Under the pieces are notes generated by a model that was given only the letters and a program-made list of their open reading frames with translations, was not told the origin of the DNA and ran no database searches. A DNA stretch of 64,000 bases from Ilex aquifolium (taxonomy: Eukaryota; Streptophyta; Magnoliopsida; Aquifoliales; Aquifoliaceae): positions 12,003,701 to 12,067,700 of the forward strand of contig OX637396.1 in the NCBI GenBank assembly GCA_951799425.1. Reading direction: 5' to 3'. Within the stretch, counting starts at the first letter, position 1. Every line of letters begins with the position of its first letter. The translations under genes and the position numbers were made by a program. Shown here one piece after another: positions 36,800-49,783 of this stretch.

Positions 36800-39700
36800 C
36801 ATTGATGTAACTTTCCATAAATAGTATACTAACCCTCTGCCTCGATCACTGTGAGCGAATAATGAATTATTGAACTTCGCAATGTATCAAGCAATTTCAC
36901 TATGAGTGTTAGGAATCTTTCAAATTATTTAAGGAAAGAAATTCGTCTAACCCATCTACGATACCCAGTCGACTGCAACTCACGTTCATCACACCTACAC
37001 ATATAGGAGATAATTTCCATAATTTTTCATCAAATTCAACTATAATAAAAAAGCATGGTTCCATAACTTACCAAAAAGATTAATTCAATAAAACATAATA
37101 AGAGATCTTCAAGAAACATATTTTCCTTAATAATAACCAAAGACTAGGATTTTCGAAACAATAACAAATAAATCTTAAATATAAATTATATATTTTTAAG
37201 AAAATAATTAGTGTTAATGAAAAGAATTTTCAATAGTTGTTTATCTAACATATATTTAAAGTAGCATCTCCATAACTTGAGAGTGAATACCACAGTTGTT
37301 GCTTATATAAAAAGTAATATGTTGACTCACGACTCTATGTTACTTTACCGTTTAAAATTATTATTTATGAGGATAAATTATTTTTAAGTAATTACATGAT
37401 ATTATAATGTGAAAATGAAATGATTATGACACGGTCAAAAACTAATTTTTAAGATAGTAAGAATTGATCTTTGAATTTTATGATTGAAACTAATTTTTAC
37501 AATTGTATTATATAAAAGTTAATTTTGATGTATTTTGTATAACTGTTTATCTAGTTAATAATATTTTTATCTATGTCATCACGATTGAATTTGACTATAT
37601 ACACCCATCAGCAACCAATAACCCTTTTATAATGGATTAATGGAATAAGATCCCAAATACCGTTATGATGTAATGTAAAACTCCGAGCCATTTCCATATA
37701 ATCCAGAGCGCTAATAACCATTACAACCACTAAATGATATAGTCTCTAAATAATGAATAATCTCTTATACCAATTTCATATAAATTTTAAACACGTATAT
37801 CTAGTCTATTATAATTTACACTTCTCAGATGTAATACACTATTCAGTTATGACCCCTTACTACAAATAGTCATACAACTCGATGTTTATAACATAACACA
37901 TTTTAGCTCTTCGATAATAACCAAGTAAAAACCGGCAGTTCAAACAATCACAAGCTTCCTCGCCACATGCTAATCTAAAAAAAGAAAAATATTGTAAGGT
38001 AAGCATCAATAACTCAGTAAAGTAACTCAATTTCCAAGCAAATGAGTTTTAAAATATATAGTTTAGCATGATTCAATAGCAAATAAAAAAAAATAGTTTA
38101 GCATGATTAGGCAAAAGCAAAATGAACATTTGATTCATATATAAGTGAAACAACGTCATTTCATGTGAAACAATATTAGTTAAGCAAACCTGTAAAATAT
38201 ATTTTAGAACATCGTATATAGTGTCACACCAGTGAACTATCATCCTAACAGACCACTTAGAGTCAATATAAGGAAGATATGTTCTCTCAAATCAATTAGA
38301 TACCCAAGTCCAAAGACCAACAAGGCCATATAAGCATTTACGAACTCAATGAGAAACCCTCTACGGCCTCAACCTGGAACGTAAATCATCCGTCACTCAA
38401 ACCTTTGTGCACTTACATTTCATTTAACAGGATCCCGGAGTTCCAAATAGTACAAATAATTCAATTAATACGATCATTTCAAACATTATTGCGAATTACA
38501 CTCAAAACCCTAATCCGAGTCCAGATCCAAGTTAATATTCAAAACACCTAATCATATATTTCAAAACATGTTAAAAAATCATAAATAACATATGGAATAA
38601 TTTAGAAATAAGTTTGAAAAACATCACTTGTTGCGGAATTGAGAAACCCCACCAGTCTCGGTATTTTGATTTGAAATAGAAAAAAATGAAACGATGTTAC
38701 TTTCAATGAAATTTCATACACATAACTCAATTAAGCTACCTAAGAATGAATATAAAATTTGTTTGGAAAAAATCACTCAAAACTGGTCAAATTGGTCCCG
38801 GAGGTTAAAACATACATTTTACACCACCTATTGATCTGGATATCGGATTGAATTCAAATTTTACTGGGATCTCCGCACGGACGTTACATAAATTTGGCAT
38901 GAACTAGAGGTCCATCAAACATCGGACGCTCCCTCACTCTCCATCGGGGTGTCCAGTGGTCCTCTTGTTCCACTTCATCTTCAACCTCCAGTAACGTTAG
39001 ATGTCAAATTTATGTTTCAACCACCCCTCTTCTCACTCCTATAACTCACTCCCCAATACTTATTTTGACTTGTTTTCAAAGCCTAATAATTCTCCTCATG
39101 GCTCTCTTTAGATCCCCATAGATGAGACACCTCGTATCAAACTCTAACCCATCCAAAAATTGATCCAAAGTTTGAAAAAAAATAAAGTTTTACAACCCAT
39201 GGACAGACCTAAAACTTCCCTTTTTCACCTCCACAAATGACTTCTAAATTCAATTCCAAGGCCAAAAATGGATTCCTTGGGTCCAAATTAGCTAGGAACA
39301 AGAGCCCTTTCAAAGCTTAAACAAGAATTCAAAGAGATCAAATTTCAAGTTAAACTCAAACCCTAGTTTCTTATCCCACCACAGACCACAACCGACTTTC
39401 TCACCACCACCAAACACTTTCAAATCTATCCAAGAATAGAACCCAAGTGATTAATTTGAAAGAAAACTAAGCTAGATGCATACCCGTTTGAAAACTTGAA
39501 ACTCATCTACACCTTCAAACTCAAATTCGAGCATATATACTAAATCAACTCAAAATCCAAGCTTACTAGTTAATTCCTCTCATCAAAAGGAAGAGTTTGA
39601 TATTGATCTCCACCCTCGAATCAATCCCTAGCTCAAACCCAAAAATTCAAGTGTACATTTTCTCTATCTACCCTTCTCTCTTTCTGACGATTCTCCTCGA

Positions 39701-40200
39701 TCCAAACAGCCAACAAAGAAGCTTAATATCCCCCTAAGCAACTAGGTGGAGAGAATGCAGCCTTGGAGAGCTCCAACCGACACCTTGCCATGCTAGAAGG
39801 ATGGAGATGCTTCCAAGGGCATTTTAGTAATTTCACCTTTTTGTCCAAATTTCAAAAATTATTTAAAAAATATATTTTTAAAAAATTACCTACATATTAA
39901 ATAAACCACTAAAAAATTATTAATTAAATTTTTAGACATCAAGTTGACCTCCAATTTGATCCACTAATGAAATTATCGCACCCCTAACTACCGGTACGCG
40001 CTAACCTTAACTAGTCCGAATTCGCATCCCTGCTCGCTCTCTCTTTACCAGTAACACTTATACTCCAATCTAACACATTATTCATGACTAGAATACCTAT
40101 GCACACACTTCAGAGTCACAAATTCACAGTCCGGATATCCGTACTCCGAACCCCTAATCACTTTTGCACTTATTCTTATTCTAATTTTCGTTCTTCCAAA
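36800..40200. mobile_element. Ty3/gypsy-like LTR-rich sequence
   Basis: This long non-coding stretch shares ordered phrases with 18310-23640 (AAAAATGGATTCC, CAAACCCTAGTTT). It ends with sequence (CTAACTACCGGTACGCGCTA and GTCCGAATTC near 40000) that resembles the LTRs of plant gypsy elements. It is broken, with no protein part, and the limits are approximate. Confidence 0.35.
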
Positions 40201-40202
40201 AA

Positions 40203-41045
40203 CTAGGTCATTGCATGTAAGACATCCATAGAGTTGAGATAAAAAAAAACAAGAAAAAGCATGAGACAATGCATTATATAACAAACAAAAGTATTAATAG
40301 GATGTGTTGTAACACAAGACCGAGTACCTTTACACGATGCAATGGTTAAAGAATTAGAAATAATAGAAGGACTGAAATCAGATGGTGTTGAGGAAGATGA
40401 TAGGAGCACCTCACTAGATGCCCTTAGACAATGAGACTACACATGAAGCGGTGCAAAAGAGTATGGTGGTGGTAAAGCTAGAGGTGGGAAATAAACGATG
40501 AAATGGTCGACGGTAATGAAGGAGGTGGGGGTGAAGGTGATTGCTTAGAGTGAAGATCAAGAGGAGGATCAATGGCTTAGAAATATGGGACAAATACAGT
40601 GAAGATGACATGAAGCATCGGCGAAGCGTAGGACTATAGCAATGATACATTTTTTGTGTGTGAGAATAACCAAGAAATACACATTTTGTAGCACGATGAA
40701 CGAGTTTATTAAACACACGATGTTAGGGGCTACGAAAAATAAGGGTGGATGAGGGAAAAAGAACATAATGTAGTCTATGTCCATCTAACACAAAAGAGGG
40801 CATATGATTAATGAGATAAAGATTCTTACGCTCGGCCACACCGTTCTCCGGGGGTGTAGATACATGAAGTTTGATGAATAATACTAATTTTAACAAAAAA
40901 AGTAAAAAATGGTTCAGAGTCATATTCACGAGCATTGCCAAAACGTAAAATGCAAATACAACCACCATATTAAATTTTAATTTCATTATTAAATGTCTCA
41001 AATATAAAAAATAATTCATAATGAGCTGTCATAAGAAATATTGAT
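40203..41045 (-). mobile_element. Ty1/copia fossil, integrase-region fragment
   Basis: Short minus-strand frames match the C-terminal half of the integrase region of plant copia polyproteins, such as the phrases PPENGVAERKN and CVFLGYSHTQK. The fragment is under 1 kb, lacks its LTRs, and is broken in several places. It is an old relic. Confidence 0.75.
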
Positions 41046-42009
41046 TGAATGGCTCAAAATTAATCCTAATTTTTATTTTTTATTCAAAAAATATAATTTT
41101 ATCTACACGACATTCAATATCAAACAACTCAATAAATATAATCTTCAATGTGAATAACGTTATTAATCTAACACCTATTTTCCCATTCTCTCTACTTCTC
41201 TCCATTCATTTTAATTTTAAATTTTATAATTAAAAAAATATTATTTAAAAATATATATCTTACATGATAGTTTTTACTATTAGCAGTGTGTCTACGCCCT
41301 GGTAATTGCTAGCTTATATTAAGGGTTAATTGTACTAGAGGTCCCTAAAGTATAGAGTTTGTCTCATTTTGGTCCCTAATATTTCAATTACATCATTTTG
41401 GTCATTAAAGTATTAAATATGTTTCTATGTGGTCCCTCAAGAAGACAACATTCAACTTGTTAAGTTTTTTATCATAAACTTGTCACGCGATATCTAAATA
41501 TGGAAAAAAAATAATTTGGGTAGCTTTTGACCAAAATTTGAGTAGCTCTTGACCAAAAATGTGTAATATGGATAGCTCTTGATCAAAATTTGTATAACTC
41601 TTGATCAAAAGTGTGTAATTTAGCTAGCTCTTTGACTAAAATTTAGGTCAAAATTTGATTAAGAGTTATCTAAATTATTTTTTTACTTATATTTAAGTAT
41701 TACATGACAAATTTATAATAAAAAATCATTAGCAATCTGGATATCATCTGCTTGAGGGACCATATAGAAACACTAGTCATTACCCGTGTCTGAAGGCACT
41801 ATACAATAAATAAAAAAATCTTAAACAATTGTCCAAATTCAAAAGGAATGGCCTAAAAATATTCATTCCAATTCTTTTTTTAAATGATTTGAAATATATC
41901 GTCAACCATATCCTCCATATTAATGGAAGTGTCATAAAAATATATAAAAACTCCTCAAAACAACACCATAGATATAAATGCCTCTGAAAAAAAAAAACAA
42001 ATACTAACA

Positions 42010-42375
42010 CAACCCATTGAAATTTACAATCTTTAAGCAATAAATAAAATCTTGCTCATTTATAAGACTCACAAATTTATCACCTCTACTACCACTCAAT
42101 CTAATAATACAAACATAATTATAAACTAAACTACCATATTTTCAATCCACTTTATCCTCATGTAATAAATACCTCAAATAAAAAAAAATCTAACAGAATA
42201 CAATTAAATTCACAATCTTTAAACGATAAATAAAATTAATCAAATCTTGCTTATTTATAAAACTCATGAATTTATCACGACTATCACTATTCAACCCCAA
42301 ATGACACAATATAATTATAAATTTAATCACCAAATGTCCAAATCCTCCACATATAAATATACACAAAAACATACA
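42010..42375. repeat. Diverged ~190-bp tandem duplication
   Basis: Two copies, starting near 42010 and 42200, share ordered phrases (ACAATCTTTAA, ATAAATAAAAT, CTTGCTCATTTATAA and CTTGCTTATTTATAA, AATTTATCAC). It lies inside the outermost non-autonomous MULE. Confidence 0.55.
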
Positions 42376-42489
42376 CACACATTTCTTTTTTGATTACCAA
42401 AAAACCCTCCTAACCAGTAACTGCTTTGATTAGAAATACAATAATTCAAGTTTTTAAGATAAAATAATAACAAATTAATGTTTAATTAA

Positions 42490-42625
42490 AAAATAGGGAA
42501 AAAATCACGGACATCCTCTGAGTTTTGACAATATTATACGGACACCTTAAGAAATTTTATAAATAACACAGAGACCCCCTAAGGCTTGAAATTCATTAAC
42601 CCCTTCTGTCTTCTTTCTGTCAATA
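42490..42625. repeat. Isolated MULE-like terminus
   Basis: The phrase starting GGGAAAAAATCACGGACATCC with later ACACAGAGACCCCCTAAGG resembles a Mutator-type terminal repeat and the right end of MULE1. No inverted partner was found nearby. It may be internal to the outer element or an orphan end. Confidence 0.35.
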
Positions 42626-43385
42626 TTGCTAACAAAAATTGATATTTTAATCCAAAAAATTTATTATTTTTACAATTGTCCTTTTCCAAATTTAGTATAA
42701 AAAAAAATTAAATTTTTAATAAAATCAAATAAAAAATTGATCTAATTTAGTACTCTAAAAAATTAATTAAATGAATTTTAATATAAATTTTATAATAATA
42801 AAAATGAATCTAATATTAATTCGACAAATTTGAATATAAATTGGACAAAATTAAATGCCAATTTTTGATAAAATTATATATTAATTTAAAATCTAAGGTT
42901 CATTTTGTATTGAATATTATTTGGTGTTTATAATTAATGTGCTATTTTTTATTTTTTTTGGAAGGTACGCTATTTTTTATTTACATTAAGTGTTATTTAC
43001 AAATTAAGAAGCATGTGGCAAAATACATGTCGTCAGATATTTAAAAATTTTGAATTAGTTTCATGGAATAAATAATTGTATAACATGTAGTTTCATCTAT
43101 GTTATGGAGTAAATAATAACAAAAATAACACAAGGGAAACGAAAAAAAAGATAATAGTATGAGATGGAGAAAGGGATAGTATAAGATAGATAGATAGAGA
43201 GAGTTATATGAGAGATGTAGGTCTTAGAGTTGTAAAATGAATGAAAATCTAATTAGAACCATCGGATCAAAATGATCTGAGCCAAGAAAAGCTCAAGATA
43301 AACAATCTAGCTACTTTATTATATAGATATGTAATAATTTAGGGACTAAAATGATGCAATTAAAATATTAGAGACTAAAATGAAG

Positions 43386-43590
43386 GGGCTAATCGCAGTT
43401 TGCACACTAAAAGATTCTTAAATTTTCAATTTGCACCCTGAAAGATAAGATTTTTCAAATTGCACCCTGAAGGTCACAAAAACGATTCAATGTGCACTAG
43501 TCCCAAACGTCCGTTCAATTTGTCGTCTGAAAATCCAGCACACGACTTGCATGTGATTCTTGCAGGGATTGAATTGTAAAAACACATTCC
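43386..43590 (+). repeat. MULE2 left terminal inverted repeat
   Basis: It begins GGGCTAATCGCAGTTTG. Its inverse partner is 63323-63527. Confidence 0.95.
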
Positions 43591-43733
43591 TTTTGCGCCA
43601 AATCGAAGTTGGCTTACCTTCGTCTTCGTCCTCGTATAAGACTGGTTGGTGAAAGTCAGTTGTGCAAGGGAAGAAGAGGAAGGAAAAGTTGGAAGGAAAA
43701 AGGGGAAGAAAAAGATAACAAACAGAGTAGAAA

Positions 43734-44285
43734 ATGGAAGGAGTCTGCTACTGTGGTCGAAGGACAACAATGAAGACCTCATGGACAGAACTAAACCCTG
43801 GGAAGAGGTTTAGGGCTTGCGATAATTATGCGGTATAACTTCACATCCCATTAGAAATTTAGCAATATTCTTGCAATGGATGAACTAGATGTGCATTCAT
43901 ACCATTGTTTCTCACCGATTTTTCACACATTATGGATTATAGTTGTTCTATTTCATCTGATTTTTTTTATTTGAAAAAAGTCTTTTATGTAATTTTTTTT
44001 TGCACAGAGTAAACAAATATTTGTATTTTGCACTTGTAGGAAGGTGGTCCATGTGGTTATTTTACTTGGGTTGATCCACCTATGTGTATTCGAGCACGAC
44101 ATATAATACGCGGCTTATTACGTCGTGTAACAAACTTGGAGACACAGCTGGAGAAACACAGAGGAAGGGCAAGAATGTTGTGGGTCTGTTTGGTTGTTTC
44201 TTGGCTGCTTATAATCCTAATTTGTTGCTATAAGAGTGACCTCTCTGAAGATGGTACTGATGGAGAGTTCCCAACTGGTCATTGA
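43734..44285 (+). CDS. GRF zinc finger / coiled-coil / membrane-segment protein of MULE2
   Basis: Two exons, 43734-43832 and 44040-44285, with a GT-AG intron (donor GCG|GTATAAC, acceptor TTGTAG|GAAGG), give an open 114-residue protein. The N-terminus is a GRF-type zinc finger: MEGVCYCGRRTTMKTSW, then NPGKRFRACDNY and GGPCGYFTWVD, with ligands in the C-x-C...C...C order of that family. An arginine-rich amphipathic helix (IIRGLLRRVTNLETQLEKHR) follows, then a strongly hydrophobic segment (MLWVCLVVSWLLIILICCY) near the C-terminus. The architecture suggests a membrane-anchored protein that binds nucleic acid or protein. It sits tail-to-tail with the transposase, as in MULE1. The frame is intact, unlike the transposase. 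GRF-type plant proteins of this size are known but uncharacterised; the role here is unknown. Confidence 0.7.
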
Positions 44286-44671
44286 GTAGTGAAGCTGATG
44301 AAGATCGATTTAATGGTTGTCTAAGTAGATGGATGTAGTGAAACTTTATGACATAGTTTTGTATTGTTTAAGTATTGCAATGATATTATGTTGTAATGAA
44401 GATGGATTGTAATGGATTATGACTGAATCTCTTTTGTTTGAAGTCAAAAGTCCAATTGAATATGAAATGGAAAGAAACATCAGTAACAGAAAATGCCCAA
44501 TAATTCCATTCAATACTGAAAGCAAGTTTCACATCATCATTAATCCAGAAATGGAGCCTGCAAAAAATGGTGACGCATGCTTCCTAAAATGAGATCAGCC
44601 AAAAAAGAATACAACTAATCTCAAAAAAAATGTGTCATCCACAAAAAAAGTCAACATTCCACAGATGGCTT

Positions 44672-47600
44672 CTAAGGTATTGATGATTCAGCTGATGATG
44701 ATGTTTTTGGTGGCCTCCATCTTGTTGGTGGTCTCCACATTGTGCATGTTCCAATTGCTATAGCTGAATATGATGGCCTCCACATTGTGCATGGTCTAGC
44801 TGGGGCAATTGGCCTCCACATTGTGCGTGGTCTAGCTGGTCCAACTAGTGTAGTTGAAGATGGTGTTTCTGGCCTAAGTGGTATAGATGGTGTTGACTGT
44901 GAAGCAAATGGTGATGTATCTTTGTTCCTTCTAACCTGATGTAGTGCATAAGTGTAAGTATGGAATGCAATAGTGTATTGGCACCAAACATAAAAATAAA
45001 ATCAATTTCAAACAAAATTACACACAGGTAACTTCACTCTTGGTGTTTTGACTGAAGATGCAATTGGTGGAGTTGCAGAATGTGTTAGTGGTGGTGTTGC
45101 AAGTGGTGGTGTTGCAGGTGGTGTTGCTGCAGATGGTGGTGCTGCAAATGGTGCTACTGATGGTGTTGCATATGGTGTTGTTTCAGGTGGTGGTGTTGCA
45201 GCTACTGCCTTCTTGCACTTCCTCTTGTTATGGCCAATTTGACCACAACTTGAACACACAATCTGCTTATATTTTCTCTTCAATTTGTTACCATTTGATG
45301 GTTCATCTCTTTCTCTTCTCCTAACTTTCTTAGGCCTTCTAGGCATCTTGCTTACAGCATGAGCGATTAAAGGTGAGTAACCTGTCCTAGGCCATATGTC
45401 CCTTCCATTAATAGGACTCAATAAGTGACTATAACACTTCAGAAAAGTTCCCACTTTGCACCATTAAGCCACATAGTCTTCTGCTCTTAATCCTAGGTAG
45501 CAGAGATCAGATACTGCATGCTTACATGGGATTCCAGTTAAATCCCATTTCCTACAACTGCAGATCTTATCCTTCACATTAACAGTCATTTGTTCACCAT
45601 ACATCCCAACTAATTCAAATTTGTCATCCTCATTCCAAGTTGGTATGAACCCAGCTGATTCCACTTTGATGAGCTCCAATCTTTGTTGAATGTTTGGACA
45701 AATATTCCCTTTATACTTCTGTATAGAATCCCTCTGTATATGTAACCTCTTCATTAACCAAATTCTTATTTTTTTCAAGCATTGCAATAATAGGCTTCTC
45801 CCTAGCCTTCAGAATACACCCATTAAAGCTCTCACACATATTGTTCAGCAACATATCACAGTTGGAGAAGGTACTAAAGTATGCTCTAGACCAATTCTTT
45901 GGTGGTCTATCAGACAATCAATTATAAGCAGCCACATTAATCCCTTTTAACTCCTCCATAACACTATTGAAATCAACAATTGTTGTTGATTTGGCAGCCC
46001 TCCACATCAGATCCTTTAGAACTAATCCCTTATGTTATGTTTTGAAGTTACTGTACAAATGCCTTACACAAAACCTGTGTTCAACATTTGGGAAAAGGCT
46101 TTCCACTGCATCCAACAGTCCCTGCAACATTAATAGTATAATTAGCACATAAAACATTTAATGTTAATTGCATTATGCCACAAGTGAATTGAAAAGTAAA
46201 GGATTTGGATACTTGCCTTTTGTTTATCTGACATGAAAGTCCATGCATGTGAATTCACTGTTTCAAGATCTTGTTTAATAAGTTGAAGAAACCATGCCCA
46301 GGATTTTTTTGTTTCTTTCTCAACTACAGCAAATGCAAATGGATACATTTGGTTGTTGGCATCAATTCCCACTACTGCAAGCAAAATTCCAGCATGTTGG
46401 CCCTTCAGATGACATCCATCTATTCCAATTAATGGCCTACATCCCTCAAGTAATCCCCTCTTCAATGCCCCATAACATACATATAACCTTTTGAACATAA
46501 ATTGACCTCATGCTACAAACTTAGTTTTAATAATGGAAGTGGTCCCTATGTTTGTTCTCCTTAACTCCTCACAATAATCCCACAACATGCTGAATTGTTC
46601 TTTATCAGTCCCATTCACCATTGTCATTGCTTTATGTTTGGCTCTATATACTGAACTGGGATGTAACTTCACTACATGTTCTTTCAGAATTGTTTGTTTC
46701 AGTGACTTCATGGGCCAGGTTGGGTTTGATCTAATTATGTCAATATATGTACTTGCAACCCACTTAGTATTGGCATGTTTCACTTTAAAAGTCCTGTTGC
46801 AATTATGTCTACCAACGTAAGTTTTTAACTGCATGGTCATCTCTGAACCCATTCTTGAAGCATATATCATCCAATCACAACCTGATTTACAAACTGCCCT
46901 CACTCTATACTTCTCATTTTTTGCAAACCATATTTGTTTTCCCCATTTGATTGCATGTTGTCTCACTGCTGCCCTGAACTCAGTTGAATTTTTAAATAAC
47001 ATCCCTAGCTTAAACTGTGGGTCAACCATATCAGTCTTAGCATTGAAATGTGGATACTTAACCCTCTCACCCCCTGTTTCATCCTCTTCAGATGAGCCAC
47101 TAAGGCTTTGCAGCTCATCAAACTCACAATCTTCACCTCCTAAACTACTGTCATTGTCCATTACTGTTGCCTTAACATTCTGATCCCCTTTCTGTTTGTT
47201 ACTTTCAACCCTTTTCTCCTTCCCTACAAAGTTAGAATCATCATCAACTGCATTCTCATATAACTGGGAATTCTCCATATCATATTCACTATCATAAAAT
47301 TATTCAGACCCAGAAGACTCACCCTGTGAGCATTCTTCACTGTCAACTTCATCCTTATCAAAAGAACTCTTAGATGCTACCCCATTACCACAAGTTGACT
47401 AAGCTTGACTAGGGTTCAACAAACAAGCCTTACTGTGTTCCACATATAGATCAACCACTCTGTTACTATTTTCCCACTTCTCAAGTTCCATGACCTACTG
47501 ATCATTTTTCAATACCCTCCACCTTTTACTAGCTTTATGATTGTATTTTGTAATCTCAGAATAACCTACTCCAACATCTTTCGGCATGTTGTTCAACTCT

Positions 47601-48041
47601 ATCAAAGATATTTGGTCAGCATGACACATATCAAAGTGGTTCAATCTCCCACATGTGTACACTTTGTCACTATACCCCTCAAATTTACCACTATGATGCA
47701 TTTTTATTGTAAAATAATAGGTGTCAGCTTCTGCATAAACAAATACTAACTTATACAAAAAAGCATTTTAATATTCAACACTTGAATATAAAAATCAACC
47801 CACACAAAATCACATAGCTTATTGCAAACAAAACAAATTACATAAAACCAAAAAACTCTGGCCCACACAAACACATAATATATTATGACTTTGAAAACAA
47901 TGACATAAAAAAAAAGAAAAAACACAAGCACACCATAAAAATTGGAACCATTCCAGATGGGAAAAAAAATTTCTCACCATAAATAGACGACTCCTGTCCA
48001 AGTGGTATATCATAGTTATACTTATTTACAACCCAAGACAT
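44672..48041 (-). pseudogene. MULE2 transposase (MURA-like), several stops
   Basis: This is a Mutator-type DDE transposase. Exon 1 is 47978-48041 (MSWVVNKYNYDIPLGQE), and exon 2 starts at 47730 with a PB1-like domain (FTIKMHHSGKF, FDMCHADQISLIELNNM). An acidic linker and DNA-binding part follow (VCKSGCDWMIYASRMG), then the catalytic core (CRPLIGIDGCHLKGQHAG, AWTFMSDKQK) and, after an intron with a GC donor (CAAAAG|GCAAGT, near 46216), GLLDAVESLFPNVEHRF. Later parts are SRAYFSTFSNCDMLLNNMCE, a SWIM finger (CSCRKWDLTGIPCKHAVSDL), a zinc knuckle (CSSCGQIGHNKRKCKK), an Ala/Pro/Thr-rich tail, and a last exon 44672-44935 with TMWRP repeats. Several in-frame stop codons interrupt the PB1-to-linker part and the core (for example TGA just before the MFKRLYVC stretch), so it looks inactive. 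Confidence 0.85.
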
Positions 48042-48227
48042 TTGATCGATCTCCAAGGCTAGCAGCTTCGATTGTGTTCCATAGACAAGGTTAGCAGCTT
48101 CAATTGTGTTCCACCCAACATAAGCACCTTCGTTTCTCTCTCTTTTTTAAGACTGAGAAAGGGGGTTTTCAGATGAACCAATCCCATGTGCTACTCACAA
48201 GGGCGGAGGGACAGCTGGGCCAGGGTG

Positions 48228-49783
48228 TGATGTGAACCCTAATTCATAAGAAATAAGACATATGTGGCTAAGCATCCTCAAGCCCACTTATTCTAAACTA
48301 ATAATAAAAATGCTTTAAACAAATTGAAAGTCTTAACAACAAAAGATCATATCTCTAAGTCACGTCTTCATGTCTTCCACAGCTTGGATCAAGTGGATCA
48401 AATTGGTTCTCCTTCTTTCAAGCCCTTCTTGAGTGTTGGGCTCTTGCTAGCTTCATCCTAGGTGGATTGCACCAATCCTTGCATTGCTTCCTTGATCTTC
48501 TTGGCTCTTAATCTTGTAATTGGCCCATCTGGAACTTACAAAGGATCTTTAAGAGCAGGCCCACCTTGGTTCCCATCATTCCCCCACTCCTCAAATGGAT
48601 TCGTCCTCGAATTTTCACCGACATTTTAAGGAGAAAGATCAAAAACATTGAAAGTAACAGAAACATTATACTCACCTGGAAGATCCACTTTATATCATTG
48701 TCATTAATCCTCTCAAGAATTTGGAAAGGTCCATCTCCTCGAGGATGCAACTTAGTCCTCCTATGCACTTGTGAACCCAAACCCAATCGCCTTGTTCAAA
48801 GATGACACGCCTTCGCCCTTTAGTGGTTTTTTCCCGATAATAGTCTCACACTCTCTTGCCTTTTACCTCAAGAGTTTTCCCAGTCAAGTTCTTTAAGAAC
48901 TAATTGAACTCAGTCAAGACAATGCAACCTTGTTTAATCCCAACTAGTAATTTGGCCCAAGAAACAATAGAGCAAGAACAAGAAACACAGAAAGAACAAG
49001 AACAAGAGAAACGCAGAAGGAATAAAATGACACGAGAATCAAAAAAATTATATGAATGAAAGAGTAATTATAAGACAAGATACCAACTATAATGATGTAT
49101 GCAGCCCCTTTGAAGATAAGGCTCAAAAAAAAAAAATTATTTTCGGTTTTTCTCCTCAGTTTTTTTTTTTTCTCTTTTCTCTTTTTTTTTTTGGACGAAT
49201 TTTTTTTTTTCACCAACTGATTTGATCACAAACTAAATAATAAACAATAGAAAAAACCCTAAAAATAACTCAAACTCTAGAACAATGAAATTTTCGACAG
49301 CACCACAAAACCCTAAGAATTTCGACAGCCCTTCTTCTTCTTTTTTGTAACCCTAGAACAATGAAGCCCTAGAATAAAATATGCAAGAAATAAAAGGATA
49401 GAATATGACCTGGTTGGTAACCTTGCTCTGATACAAAATGATGCGAACCCTAATTCATAAGAAATAAGACATATGTGGGCTAAGCATCCTCAAGCCCACT
49501 TATTTTAAACTAATAATAAAAATGCTTTAAAAAAATTGAAAGCCTTAACAACAAAAGACCCTATCTCTAAGTCATGTCTTTCACAGCTTGGATCAAGTGG
49601 ATCAAAATTGGTTCTCCTTCTTTCAAGCCCATCTTGAGTGTTGGGCTCTTGTTAGCTTCATCCCAGGTGGATTGCACCAATTCTTGCATTGCTTCCTTGA
49701 TCTTCTTGGCTCTTGATCCTGTAATTGGTCCATCTGGTACTTACAAAAGATCTTTAAGAGTAGGCCCACCTTGGTTCCCATCA
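48228..49783 (-). mobile_element. Short LTR retrotransposon, gypsy-type, broken
   Basis: Two direct repeats, 48228-48578 (351 bp) and 49439-49783 (345 bp), both start TGATG and end CATCA. A perfect 5-bp duplication, GGGTG, flanks the element (48223-48227 and 49784-49788). On the minus strand a primer-binding site like TATCAGAGCAAGG (initiator tRNA-Met type) lies beside the 49439-49783 repeat, which is thus the 5' LTR. The interior, about 0.86 kb, keeps only a scrap resembling the end of a Ty3/gypsy integrase. The element is broken and non-autonomous. The LTRs differ by roughly 5%, which suggests insertion on the order of two million years ago if common plant rates apply. Confidence 0.9.

Noticed and set aside
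45048-45324. Plus-strand Gly/Val/Ala-rich frames
   Set aside because: They are antisense of the Ala/Pro/Thr-rich tail of the MULE2 transposase.
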